Positions 17,807 through 25,426 of a DNA stretch of 32,691 nucleotides are shown one piece after another (the first letter of the stretch is position 1; each line of letters starts with the position of its first letter). Under the pieces are notes generated by a model that was not told where the DNA came from, made no database searches, and was given only the letters and a program-made list of their open reading frames with translations. The stretch is from an uncultured Actinomycetes bacterium (GTDB lineage Bacteria; Actinomycetota; Actinomycetes; Mycobacteriales; Mycobacteriaceae): NCBI GenBank assembly GCA_903877095.1, contig CAIRCP010000009.1, positions 1 to 32,691 on the forward strand. The letters are read 5' to 3'. The translations under genes were made by a program, and so were the position numbers.

Positions 17807-18871
17807 TCAGCCCCCGATCGCGCTCATCGGGCGCCGGGGCTGGACGAAATCGGGGTCGTTGATGCCATGCCCGGCGGCCTTGCGCCACATTGCGGCCCGC
17901 CAGGCCTGCTCCACCTCGTCGTCGCCGGCGCCGGCCCGTAAGAGTCCGCGAAGATCGGATTCCTCGGTGGCGAACAGGCAACTGCGGACCTGCCCGTCGG
18001 CGGTCAGACGGGTACGGTCGCAGGCCGCGCAGAACGCCTCCGACACCGACGCGATGATTCCCAACGTGGCCGGCCCGCCGTTGACCCGCCACAGCTTCGC
18101 CGGTGCCGAACCCCGGGGACCGGGATCGGGGCTCAGATCGAAACGACGCCGCAGCGTCTCGACGACGAGGTCTGCCACCAGGAAAGAGTCCCGGGTCCAG
18201 CGGTGCCCGGCGTCGAGGGGCATCTGCTCGATGATCCGTAATTGGTACCCGTGTTCCAGGCAGAACTGCAACAACTCGGTGGCGTCCTGCGGACCCGAGA
18301 CCGGGTCGAGGACGGCGTTCACCTTGACCGGGCCCAGCCCGGCGGCCGCGGCGGCGGCCAGGCCGTCGAGCACCTGGGCAAGCCGGTTTCGGCGGGTGAT
18401 CGCGACGAACTTATCCGGGTCGACGCTGTCGAGGGACACGTTGACCCGGTTCAGGCCGGCCTCGGCCAGTGCCTGTGCCCGGTTCGCCAGACCGATGCCG
18501 TTCGTGGTGAGTGCGATCTCCGGGCGGGGGGACAGGCCGGCGGCGGCGGCCACCACGTCCTCGATGCGGCGGTAGAGCAACGGCTCGCCGCCGGTGAAAC
18601 GGATGCTGGTGATCCCAAGCCGGGTGACGGCCAGGCGCAGCAACCCGGTCAGTTCTTCGAAGGTCAGCACGTCGTCGGCCGGCAGCCACGCCAGGCCCTC
18701 GGCGGGCATGCAATAGGTGCATCTCAGATTGCACCGATCGGTCAGCGACACCCGGAGGTCGGTGGCCACCCGGCCGAAAGTGTCGACCAGTGGCCCACTG
18801 CGCGGCATCTCGGCCGGCGGCATCTCGCGTTCGGGGCGGACGCCCGGCAGGCCCAGGGTGGTGACCGTCAC
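17807..18871 (-). CDS. moaA: GTP 3',8-cyclase MoaA (radical SAM)
   Basis: A 354-residue radical SAM enzyme that cyclises GTP in the first step of molybdenum cofactor synthesis. The SAM-binding [4Fe-4S] motif CNLRCTYC uses Cys47, Cys51 and Cys54. FTGGEPLL follows, and LTTNGIGLA and NVSLDSVDPDKF are further barrel motifs. A second [4Fe-4S] cluster in the C-terminal half uses Cys281, Cys284 and Cys298 (FCAACDRTRL, RSCLFA). The protein ends in Gly-Gly, needed for catalysis in the family. The start GTG 18871 overlaps the upstream stop as GTGA. It forms an operon with the YccF gene upstream and moaD downstream. Corresponds to Rv0869c (moaA2). Confidence 0.94.
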   Translation of the reverse strand: MTVTTLGLPGVRPEREMPPAEMPRSGPLVDTFGRVATDLRVSLTDRCNLRCTYCMPAEGLAWLPADDVLTFEELTGLLRLAVTRLGITSIRFTGGEPLLYRRIEDVVAAAAGLSPRPEIALTTNGIGLANRAQALAEAGLNRVNVSLDSVDPDKFVAITRRNRLAQVLDGLAAAAAAGLGPVKVNAVLDPVSGPQDATELLQFCLEHGYQLRIIEQMPLDAGHRWTRDSFLVADLVVETLRRRFDLSPDPGPRGSAPAKLWRVNGGPATLGIIASVSEAFCAACDRTRLTADGQVRSCLFATEESDLRGLLRAGAGDDEVEQAWRAAMWRKAAGHGINDPDFVQPRRPMSAIGG

Positions 18872-19284
18872 GCCCGCTCCCGATGCGCGGCTGATGCCCA
18901 GTCGTGTGCTTGGTCGACCGGAACGATGTCCTTGCCCAGCGGCATCAGTGAGACTGGGATCAGTTTGAGGTTGGCCAACGCGAGCGGGATCCCGACGATC
19001 GTCACCGCCATCCCGATGGCCGTGATGATGTGACCGATCGCCAGCCAGACACCGCACAACACCAGCCAGATCACGTTGCCGACGGTCGCTGCGGGCTGCG
19101 GCCCGGGTTTGTCCACGATGGTCCGGCCGAACGGCCACAGCGCGAACAGTGCGATCCGCGCCGAGGCGATGCCGAACGGGATGGTCACGATCAGCAGGAA
19201 GCAGATCACGGCGGCCGCGAGGTAGCCCAGCGCGAGCCACAGGCCTCCGAAGACCAACCAGATGATGTTCAGGATCAGGCGCAT
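18868..19284 (-). CDS. YccF-domain membrane protein
   Basis: A 138-residue protein built of two similar halves, each a YccF (DUF307) repeat. The first is ILNIIWLVFGGLWLALGYL, IPFGIASARIALFALWPFGR; the second VGNVIWLVLCGVWLAIGH, IPLALANLKLIPVSLMPLGKDIV. About four hydrophobic segments predict an inner membrane protein. Function is unknown. GGAGGAG lies 4 nt before the ATG, a strong ribosome binding site, and its stop overlaps the moaA start, so it leads the moaA-moaD operon. A TAGGCT -10 candidate is at 19308-19313. Corresponds to Rv0870c. Confidence 0.88.
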   Translation of the reverse strand: MRLILNIIWLVFGGLWLALGYLAAAVICFLLIVTIPFGIASARIALFALWPFGRTIVDKPGPQPAATVGNVIWLVLCGVWLAIGHIITAIGMAVTIVGIPLALANLKLIPVSLMPLGKDIVPVDQAHDWASAAHRERA

Positions 19285-19355
19285 TGCTCTCCTCCAGCGG
19301 TCAGGTCAGCCTAACCGAACCGAAAACTGGCTGCTCGGTGCTGCGCCCGGTTGAG

Positions 19356-19361
19356 TAGGAT
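19356..19361 (+). promoter_or_regulatory. candidate -10 for cspB
   Basis: TAGGAT fits TANNNT and would start transcription near 19368, giving cspB a leader of about 50 nt. No clear -35 is seen. Confidence 0.3.
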
Positions 19362-19416
19362 CGCTTCGGCGTCCTGCCACGGGCGCGTGGTTACGTCAGA
19401 CAAGCAGGTGAGATCA

Positions 19417-19830
19417 GTGCCGACCGGCAAGGTGAAGTGGTACGACTCCGAGAAGGGATTCGGCTTCCTTTCGCAGGAGGACGGCGAAGACGTCTACGTC
19501 CGTTCCTCGGCACTCCCGGAGGGCGTCGAGGGCCTCAAAGCCGGCCAGAAGGTGGAGTTCGGCATCGCCACCGGACGTCGTGGCCCGCAGGCGCTCAGCG
19601 TCAAGCTCATCGATGCGCCGCCGACCCTGGCGCGGACCCGTCGCGAGGCCGCCCCGCCGGCCGAACACAAGCACAGCCCCGACGAACTGCACGGCATGGT
19701 CGAGGACATGATCACCCTTCTGGAAGGGACGGTGCAGCCGGACCTGCGTCGCGGTCGCTATCCCGACAAGAAGGTCGCCCGTCGGGTCTCCGAGGTCGTC
19801 CGCGCGGTCGCTCGGGAACTCGACGCCTGA
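19417..19830 (+). CDS. cspB: cold-shock domain protein CspB with C-terminal extension
   Basis: A 137-residue protein. The first 67 residues are a cold-shock domain with RNP1 as KGFGFL and RNP2-like DVYVRSSAL, starting [17 protein letters not shown] conserved extension of about 70 residues ([36 protein letters not shown]) is typical of mycobacterial CspB and absent from short Csp proteins. It should bind single-stranded nucleic acid as an RNA chaperone or transcription modulator. GTG 19417 is chosen because AGGTGAGA lies just upstream and the homologue (Rv0871, 135 residues) starts at the same residue. In RNP2 the usual VFVH is VYVR. Confidence 0.93.
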   Translation: MPTGKVKWYDSEKGFGFLSQEDGEDVYVRSSALPEGVEGLKAGQKVEFGIATGRRGPQALSVKLIDAPPTLARTRREAAPPAEHKHSPDELHGMVEDMITLLEGTVQPDLRRGRYPDKKVARRVSEVVRAVARELDA

Positions 19831-19842
19831 AACGCCGGCGAG

Positions 19843-20334
19843 TCAGTTCCAGTTGAACCTGACTGACCACTCCGCATGTGGAAGGTCGTGCAGTTCCCCG
19901 TTCTGGTCCTTGACCAGCGTGACGAGTTGGACGACGAGGCCGACCACGCGACCGCGCTGCGGGTCGACGGTGGGAACGGTGACCGCGAGCCGGGTCCCCG
20001 GACGGAATGCGGACGCGATGGTGTTGTTCTCGTCCTCGTACACCCGCAGCAGGCGCCAGGGCGCCTGGCCGATCCGCGCCGGCACCGAGAGTTGGACCGG
20101 GTAGCGGGCGCTGACCGCCAATTGGGCCTGCACGCCGGGTTTGACGCAGTCGTCGAGGTTCACCACATTGCAGTACAGGTAGGGGTCCACCCGCACCGTC
20201 GTGCCGTGGGAGTAGACGCTGATCTGCGGCAGCGCGGCACTGTCCCGTCGGGTCAGCGCCCAGGCTCCGACGCCGGCGCCGGCGGCGGCCAGCACCACCA
20301 GGGCCGCCACGATCCATCCGATATGCCGTCTCAT
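19843..20334 (-). CDS. DUF2771-type exported/membrane-anchored protein
   Basis: A 163-residue protein with one N-terminal membrane segment (WIVAALVVLAAAGAGVGAWAL) after a short positive start MRRHIG, and an external domain rich in beta strands ending HAEWSVRFNWN. Two cysteines (LYCNVV, DDCVKPG) could form a disulfide. The ATG at 20334 overlaps the stop of the upstream MFS gene by one base (TGATG), so the two are translationally coupled and may work together. Corresponds to Rv0875c. Function unknown. Confidence 0.82.
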   Translation of the reverse strand: MRRHIGWIVAALVVLAAAGAGVGAWALTRRDSAALPQISVYSHGTTVRVDPYLYCNVVNLDDCVKPGVQAQLAVSARYPVQLSVPARIGQAPWRLLRVYEDENNTIASAFRPGTRLAVTVPTVDPQRGRVVGLVVQLVTLVKDQNGELHDLPHAEWSVRFNWN

Positions 20335-21977
20335 CAGTGCGCCACCGCCAGGGTTTCCGGTTCGGCCAGGACCGGGCGGTTGCCGCCGAAGCCGGGAATC
20401 AGCGAGGCGCCGCGGTAGCTGACGACGGTCTGGGCCAGGCCCAGGATGAGCAGCGACGTGATCGCCGTGAAGCCCACCCACAATTCGGTGTACACCAGCA
20501 CTCCCATCGCACCACCCATCACCCAGGCCAATTGCAGCACCGATTCCGATCGTCCGAACGCCGAGGCTCGCGACTCCTCGGGCAGATCATCCTGCAGCGA
20601 CGCGTCCAGTGACGCTTTGCCGACGGCACTGCCGGCCGAGGTGACGAACGTCGCGAGCGCGGCCACGATCAGGTTTCCGCTCACCGCTGCGGCCAGCGAC
20701 ATCACCGTCACCGCGGCGGCGCAGCGCACCACCAGGGTGGCCGGTCGGCCCAGGCGCAGCCGCGCGGCGGTGAAATTTCCGGTGAAATTTCCGATGCCGG
20801 CGGCAGCTCCGATGCCGCCCAGGATGCCCAGTTGCACCCAACCGCTCGCATCGTGCGCCTTGGCGACGAAAGCCGGGTATAGGAACAGGAAACCGACCAT
20901 CGCTTTGATGGTGCAGTTGCCCCACAACGACGTGATGATGTTGCGGCCCAACGGTTGTCGGCGCGGGCCGTTGGTGGCGATCACCTCGGTGGGGTGATCG
21001 TCGAGCCAGTCCCACTCCCCGCCGTGACCGTGATAGGTCAAGGTGGTGGGCACCTCGCCCTCGGTGACCTCGACGCACTTCGGGATCTGCATGGTCAGCG
21101 ATGCGCCGGCCAGTGTCGCGAAGACGACGGCGAACAGAGCGCCGGGCAGGTGAAACAGCGTGGCGAACACGTATTCCATCCCCGCGGCGATCCCGCCCCC
21201 GATGATCGTCCCGCCGATCAGGCCGAACATCGTCAGCCGCGAATTCACCCGGACCAGATCGATACTCGGCGGCATCACCCGCGGCGTCACTGCGCTGCGC
21301 AGCACCGAGAAAGACTTGGACATCACCATCATCCCCAGCGCGCAGGGATAGAGCACCCACGACGGATAGCTGCCGGTGCCGGGGTCGTAGTTCATGATGA
21401 GCAGCACCGCGAGCAGGGTGCGCACCAGGAACGACGCCGACAGTGCAGCGCGGCGGCCGTGCTGCAGGCGGTCGAGGGCGGGGCCGATCAGGGGAGCGAT
21501 CACCGCGAACGGGGCGATGGTGATCAGGAGATACAGCGCCACCTTGCCCTTGCTCTCCCCGGTGGCCGCCGCGAAGAACAACGTGTTGGCCAGCGCGACA
21601 GCCATCGCCGAGTCGACCGCGAAATTGGCGACCACCGGCCAGGTCAGGGCCGTCAGACCGGATTTGTCGGCGCCGTCGGCGGTCGCCGCGCGGTGCACCA
21701 TGGAGTACATCCGCGAGCCCATCTCGGCTGCGGTCCGGGTGACGCGGGGACGTTCGCCGGATTCCCGGCGGCCCGGCGGCGTATCGGTGTCATGGGCGTC
21801 GGCGCTGCGCCGATCGTCGTCGAGTGGAGGCAGGTACGGGTTGGCCCGCTGGTCGGCGTGTGCCGACCGGTAAGTACGCGCCTCGGTCGGATAGTTCGCC
21901 ATACCCGGGTGCTCGCCTCGGCTTCCCGATCCGCCCAACGGTCCTGAACCGAAATGGCTACGCCGCGGTCCAGACAC
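20334..21977 (-). CDS. major facilitator superfamily transporter
   Basis: A 547-residue protein with a polar N-terminal tail of about 95 residues, then about 11-12 hydrophobic segments, beginning LTWPVVANFAVDSAMAVALANTLFF. A loop between halves contains GHGGEWDWLDDHPTEV, and RLGRPATLVVRCAAAVTVM is in the second half. The start is uncertain. GTG 21977 gives 547 residues, matching Rv0876c (548), with GAGAAT 7 nt upstream; ATG 21902 would give 522. The substrate is unknown. It is coupled to the DUF2771 gene and divergent from the DUF3027 gene. Confidence 0.85.
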   Translation of the reverse strand: MSGPRRSHFGSGPLGGSGSRGEHPGMANYPTEARTYRSAHADQRANPYLPPLDDDRRSADAHDTDTPPGRRESGERPRVTRTAAEMGSRMYSMVHRAATADGADKSGLTALTWPVVANFAVDSAMAVALANTLFFAAATGESKGKVALYLLITIAPFAVIAPLIGPALDRLQHGRRAALSASFLVRTLLAVLLIMNYDPGTGSYPSWVLYPCALGMMVMSKSFSVLRSAVTPRVMPPSIDLVRVNSRLTMFGLIGGTIIGGGIAAGMEYVFATLFHLPGALFAVVFATLAGASLTMQIPKCVEVTEGEVPTTLTYHGHGGEWDWLDDHPTEVIATNGPRRQPLGRNIITSLWGNCTIKAMVGFLFLYPAFVAKAHDASGWVQLGILGGIGAAAGIGNFTGNFTAARLRLGRPATLVVRCAAAVTVMSLAAAVSGNLIVAALATFVTSAGSAVGKASLDASLQDDLPEESRASAFGRSESVLQLAWVMGGAMGVLVYTELWVGFTAITSLLILGLAQTVVSYRGASLIPGFGGNRPVLAEPETLAVAH

Positions 21978-22067
21978 GGTTGCGATTCTCCCCCATATCG
22001 GCCCGGGTAAGGGGAGCGGCGGACCGGTGTGGCTGAGGTGAGGCCGGGTGAGGCAAGATTGGCGGCG

Positions 22068-23090
22068 ATGGACAGCCTGATCGAGACCCCCGAGTCCCCG
22101 GCAGCGGCCACCCCGGCCGAGCCGTCGGAGGAGGTTGCCGCGATTCTTGCGGGCGCGGTCGACCAGGCCCGGCAGGCGATCATCGAGTTCAGCGGCGACA
22201 CCGTCGGCGCTTATCTCGGACTGAGTCTGGAAGACGACTCCGCCGCCACCCACCGCTTCCTGGCGGTCATGCCGGGCTACCAGGGTTGGCAATGGGCCGT
22301 CGTGATGGCCGCCTACCCCGGAGCCGACCACGCCACCATCAGCGAGGTGGTGCTGGTTCCCGGGCCGACCGCACTGCTGGCTCCGCCGTGGCTGCCGTGG
22401 GATCAGCGCGTGCAGCCGGGCGATCTCGGTCCGGGTGACCTGCTGGCGCCGCTTCCTGACGACCCGCGCCTGGTGCCCGGGTTCCTGGCCACCGGGGATC
22501 CGCTGATCGACGACACCGCACTCGAGGTCGGTTTCGGCCGACGCCGGGTTCTGAGCATGTTCGGCCGCGACGACGCCGCGCAGCGATGGCATGACGGGGA
22601 CCACGGTCCGGGCGCGGCCATGGCCCGGTCGACGAAGCGGGTCTGCCGCGATTGCGGATTCATGGTGCCGCTTGCCGGTGCGCTGGGCGCCATGTTCGGG
22701 GTGTGCTGCAACGCGCTATCGGCCGACGGCCGGGTCGTCGACTACTCCTACGGCTGTGGCGCCCATTCGGATACCCCGGCCCCGGCCGGATACGGCTCGC
22801 CGGCGTACGAGCCCTTTGACGACGGAGTGCTGGACGTGGTCGAGGTGCGCCGCGTCGAGGCGGAGGCCGTGGTCTCCGAGCAGAGTGACGTCGTTGAGGT
22901 TGACCCTGTCGGTGTGGTTGAAGCCGCCGGTGAGGTTGAATCCGCCGGTGAGGAAATCGCGGCCGCCGCTCCGGAGGCGGAGCCCATCGAGGAGCTCGCT
23001 GCGGAGGCGGAACCCGAACCGGTCGTCGTGGCAGAAGCCGAGCTCGCCCCCGACGTCGATCCCGAGCCCGTCTCCGATCCGGAGGCCTGA
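22068..23090 (+). CDS. DUF3027-family protein (Rv0877-like)
   Basis: A 340-residue soluble protein. The first 230 residues contain VGAYLGLSLEDDSAATHRFLA and GYQGWQWAVVMAAYPG. A cysteine-rich segment CRDCGFMVPLAGALGAMFGVCCNALSADG (in parts) ending YGCGAHS may bind zinc. The last 90 residues are acidic low-complexity (repeated EVE, AEPE, PEP), probably disordered, and longer than in the M. tuberculosis protein as remembered. ATG 22068 is preferred: AAGATT lies 7 nt upstream and the sequence MDSLIETPE fits a normal start. GTG 22029 would add 13 residues. Function unknown. Confidence 0.8.
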   Translation: MDSLIETPESPAAATPAEPSEEVAAILAGAVDQARQAIIEFSGDTVGAYLGLSLEDDSAATHRFLAVMPGYQGWQWAVVMAAYPGADHATISEVVLVPGPTALLAPPWLPWDQRVQPGDLGPGDLLAPLPDDPRLVPGFLATGDPLIDDTALEVGFGRRRVLSMFGRDDAAQRWHDGDHGPGAAMARSTKRVCRDCGFMVPLAGALGAMFGVCCNALSADGRVVDYSYGCGAHSDTPAPAGYGSPAYEPFDDGVLDVVEVRRVEAEAVVSEQSDVVEVDPVGVVEAAGEVESAGEEIAAAAPEAEPIEELAAEAEPEPVVVAEAELAPDVDPEPVSDPEA

Positions 23091-23100
23091 CCGGTCGACA

Positions 23101-23129
23101 CCGCAGACCATCAAAATGGTGGTGGGCGG
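23101..23129. terminator. weak bidirectional hairpin between convergent genes
   Basis: ACCAT (23107-23111) and ATGGT (23116-23120) pair around CAAA, with flanking CCGC/GCGG. It occupies the 20-bp gap between the DUF3027 stop and the HNH gene stop and could end both transcripts. Confidence 0.3.
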
Positions 23130-24601
23130 TTGCGTTCGGCGACTCGGGCGTTGTTGAGGGCGCGTTGGCATCGGATTCGGAAGGTGCGGTCGGCGGCGCG
23201 GGTGCGGTGACGGCGTGGCATGGCCAGGGTGCGGTCGGGGTGGTCGGGTATCGGCTGGTCTGCTAGTGGTGCGGTGGTGGTGTTCCAGGACGGGAACCAC
23301 AACCTGCTTCCCGGGACGGTGGTGTAGGTGTGCCCGGTCGGGGAGGTCCAGATGATGGTGCCGTCGGGGAGCTGGATGTCGGACCAGCCGTGTTCGCCGC
23401 CTTGGAACGTGCGCAGCAGATGGTGTTTGCGGCACAGGCAACGCAGGGCCGAGGGGTGGGTGGGCCCGGCGGGCCAGGGGATGCGGTGGTCGATATCGCA
23501 GTGGTGGGCGGGGACGTCGCAGTTGGGGAATCGGCAGGTCAGGTCCCGTAGCCGGATGAACTCGTCGAGCGCGGTGGTGGGCCGGTAGCGGGGCTGGGCG
23601 CTTTTGGGGATCTCACCGATCGGGCGCAGTGTGGCCCCGGTGGCGATCAGTTGGGCCAGCAGAGCCGGCGGCACCGCCGGACCGCCGGCGATCACTGCGG
23701 TCCCGGCCGGCGCCGCCTGAGGTTCGGGGTCCAGGACAGCGGGGGGCTCTCCTGACATCTGCGGGTCCGGCGGGGCGGTGACCGCGGCGGTATCGGCGAG
23801 CACATGGATCACGACTGCCCCGGCCCGCGCGTCGACCCCCGCCGAAGGGCAGCCCGGCCCGCCGCACTGGCAGGCCAGCACCGTTGAACCGGCGCCCAGG
23901 GTGCCCAGGGCGTCGGCGCGGCGCTGCCCGATCGTCCGCGGATCGTCGTCGCAGACCTGGTGGGCCATCATGGACAGCCGTCGATCCAGCACCGTGGCGT
24001 CGGTGCCCAGCAGTCGGCCCCACAGCGCGGTGGTGCCTGTTTCGGGGTTCTGCCCGCCCAGGGTGACATCGCGGCTGCGGGCGTTGGCCCGGGTCTGGTG
24101 CACCGCGGCGGGGTCGTGGCGATCCACCACCGCGTCGATGGCCTGGTCCATCTTGTACTGCGAGAGACGGTCCCAGCCGGCGGCGGCCGCCACCATGGCG
24201 GTGTCGATCGTCTGCGCTACTTCGGTATCGATCACCAGATTGGTGCGCCAGGCGATCGCGGCGACCACCCGGGCGCTGAGCGTCCCGGCGGCGAAGCACG
24301 CCGCCACCCGCGGCAACCGGGTCCGCAGGGCCATCGCCTCGTGCATCTGCCCCGATGCCCGGCCATGACTGACCCCCAGAGCCGCCGATACCTCCGCCGC
24401 GGCGCCGTCCCAGTCATCGCACGCCCAATCCGCCCGTTCGCCCTGCTCACACCGCCGAACAGTCAACTCCGCGACCGCCGCCAACCGGCGCGCCGCCGCC
24501 TGCGCCTCCACCCGGGCCCACTCCCGCATCGCCGCCACCACCGCCGCGTCATCAGCGCGGTGCAACGGCCGTTCCGGGGGCAACCCGATGGCATCGAACA
24601 C
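23111..24601 (-). CDS. 13E12-family protein: DUF222 plus HNH endonuclease domain
   Basis: A 496-residue protein of the mycobacterial REP13E12 type. The DUF222 domain (about 1-300) is helical and contains REWARVEAQAAARRLAAVAEL, SGQMHEAMALRTRLP and DRRLSMMAHQVC. The C-terminal HNH nuclease domain (about 335-430) contains FIRLRDLTCRFPNCDVPAHH, the HHCDIDH motif at 366-372 and CLCRKHHLL at 388-396, with four cysteines able to bind zinc. Members are multicopy and mobile-like, and some are targets for prophage integration. GTG 24601 is chosen because TATCAT lies 7 nt upstream, a leaderless arrangement. A perfect SOS box covers this start. The frame is intact. M. tuberculosis has a PPE gene at this position (from memory), so this is lineage-specific. 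Confidence 0.9.
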   Translation of the reverse strand: MFDAIGLPPERPLHRADDAAVVAAMREWARVEAQAAARRLAAVAELTVRRCEQGERADWACDDWDGAAAEVSAALGVSHGRASGQMHEAMALRTRLPRVAACFAAGTLSARVVAAIAWRTNLVIDTEVAQTIDTAMVAAAAGWDRLSQYKMDQAIDAVVDRHDPAAVHQTRANARSRDVTLGGQNPETGTTALWGRLLGTDATVLDRRLSMMAHQVCDDDPRTIGQRRADALGTLGAGSTVLACQCGGPGCPSAGVDARAGAVVIHVLADTAAVTAPPDPQMSGEPPAVLDPEPQAAPAGTAVIAGGPAVPPALLAQLIATGATLRPIGEIPKSAQPRYRPTTALDEFIRLRDLTCRFPNCDVPAHHCDIDHRIPWPAGPTHPSALRCLCRKHHLLRTFQGGEHGWSDIQLPDGTIIWTSPTGHTYTTVPGSRLWFPSWNTTTAPLADQPIPDHPDRTLAMPRRHRTRAADRTFRIRCQRALNNARVAERNRPPPF

Positions 24602-24609
24602 ATGTTCGA
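24594..24609. promoter_or_regulatory. SOS box (LexA operator) on the HNH gene
   Basis: TCGAACACATGTTCGA is an exact match to the mycobacterial LexA box TCGAAC-N4-GTTCGA, extended to 8-bp arms (24593-24600 and 24603-24610). It overlaps the -10 and start codon of the HNH gene, so LexA would block initiation and DNA damage would induce it. Confidence 0.88.
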
Positions 24610-24614
24610 TGATA
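24609..24614 (-). promoter_or_regulatory. -10 element, leaderless start of the HNH gene
   Basis: On the minus strand TATCAT lies 7 nt before GTG 24601, and its end overlaps the SOS box. Confidence 0.6.
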
Positions 24615-24627
24615 GGGCAGGGGGCAG

Positions 24628-24650
24628 ACAGGATTCTCCGTCAATCCTGT
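24628..24650 (-). terminator. hairpin after the SRPBCC gene
   Basis: ACAGGATT and AATCCTGT (8-bp perfect arms, 7-nt loop) lie 7 nt beyond the stop of the minus-strand SRPBCC gene and upstream of the HNH promoter. There is no U run, so it would be a U-less terminator or a barrier separating the two genes. Confidence 0.45.
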
Positions 24651-24656
24651 GGGCGG

Positions 24657-25109
24657 TTAACGCTCCGCTTCGGCCTTGATCCGCTGCAGGGACAGGTTCA
24701 TTCCCTCGACGAGTTCCTTCTCGAAGGAGTCCATGCCGCCGAGTACTGTCTTTGTCAGCCCCGCCGAAATCTGCGTCACCCCGTTCTCGGCGAGCCGGGT
24801 CTCGGTGAGCCGGGTGCCGGTGGCGGTCGGCTCGAGTTCGTAGGACCACACGGTCGTGTTGAGCGGGATCCGGAAGGCGAACTTGCGCTCCGGGACGACC
24901 TCGGTGATCACCGACGTCGTCGGCCAGAACAGCGGCCCGCGGCGGTTCAGGTTGACGGTCCGGGTGCCCGGGCGGATCGGCCCGAGCGCCTTCATGATCC
25001 TGCACTGCGGACTCCACTTCGGCATGTTGCTCGGGTCGGAGACCAGCTTCCAGACCTTGCTCACCGGTGCGTTGATCTCGATCTCGGCTTTCAACAGCGG
25101 TGCAGCCAT
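24657..25109 (-). CDS. SRPBCC (START-like) family protein, second copy
   Basis: A 150-residue single SRPBCC domain: KAEIEINAPVSKVWKLVSDPSNMPKWSPQ at the start (in parts), FAFRIPLNTTVWSYELEPTATGTRLTETR in the sheet, and a long C-terminal helix (GMDSFEKELVEGMNLSLQRIKAEAER). It would bind a hydrophobic ligand; no activity can be assigned. AGAAGGAG lies 5 nt before the ATG, the classic ribosome binding site expected for a downstream gene, and it follows the DUF2530 gene by 16 bp on the same strand. It is not a close copy of the SRPBCC protein at 4059-4502. From memory, M. tuberculosis lacks it here. Confidence 0.85.
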   Translation of the reverse strand: MAAPLLKAEIEINAPVSKVWKLVSDPSNMPKWSPQCRIMKALGPIRPGTRTVNLNRRGPLFWPTTSVITEVVPERKFAFRIPLNTTVWSYELEPTATGTRLTETRLAENGVTQISAGLTKTVLGGMDSFEKELVEGMNLSLQRIKAEAER

Positions 25110-25125
25110 GATTTCTCCTTCTGAT

Positions 25126-25383
25126 TTAGCTCAGTCCGGTTTGGGCACCGCGGGCGCCCTGGCGTGCCGCCGACCGCTGCCACAGGAACAGTGAAAGGCC
25201 GAAGAGGCTCACTGCGATACCGGCGACGGCTACCGGACGCCAGTACGCCAGCGCGGGAACGGTGAACGACGCCAACGCCGCCAACGCCCACAGCACCGTT
25301 CCGACGACGATCACCGGCCGCGGATCGCGCAGCCTGGCCGGTAGTTCCGGCGCTGCCTTCTCGGGCAGGGGGTCGGTGGACAT
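25126..25383 (-). CDS. DUF2530-type small membrane protein
   Basis: An 85-residue protein with two membrane segments (VIVVGTVLWALAALASFTVP and PVAVAGIAVSLFGLSLFLW) joined by a short loop, a proline-rich cytoplasmic start and a positive C-terminal tail. It corresponds to Rv0879c. ATG 25383 is chosen because TACCGT lies 7 nt upstream (leaderless). It is divergent from the rRNA methyltransferase gene, with start codons 43 bp apart. Function unknown. Confidence 0.82.
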   Translation of the reverse strand: MSTDPLPEKAAPELPARLRDPRPVIVVGTVLWALAALASFTVPALAYWRPVAVAGIAVSLFGLSLFLWQRSAARQGARGAQTGLS

Positions 25384-25390
25384 CGCGTTC

Positions 25391-25396
25391 ACGGTA
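25391..25396 (-). promoter_or_regulatory. -10 element, leaderless start of the DUF2530 gene
   Basis: On the minus strand TACCGT (TANNNT) lies 7 nt before ATG 25383. It sits where the -35 of the divergent promoter (-10 at 25415-25420) would be. Confidence 0.55.
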
Positions 25397-25414
25397 ACCG
25401 ACCGTCGGTGCGCG

Positions 25415-25420
25415 TAGTTT
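25415..25420 (+). promoter_or_regulatory. -10 element, leaderless start of the SPOUT methyltransferase
   Basis: TAGTTT (TANNNT) lies 6 nt before GTG 25427 with no ribosome binding site between. Confidence 0.55.
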
Positions 25421-25426
25421 GTCGGC

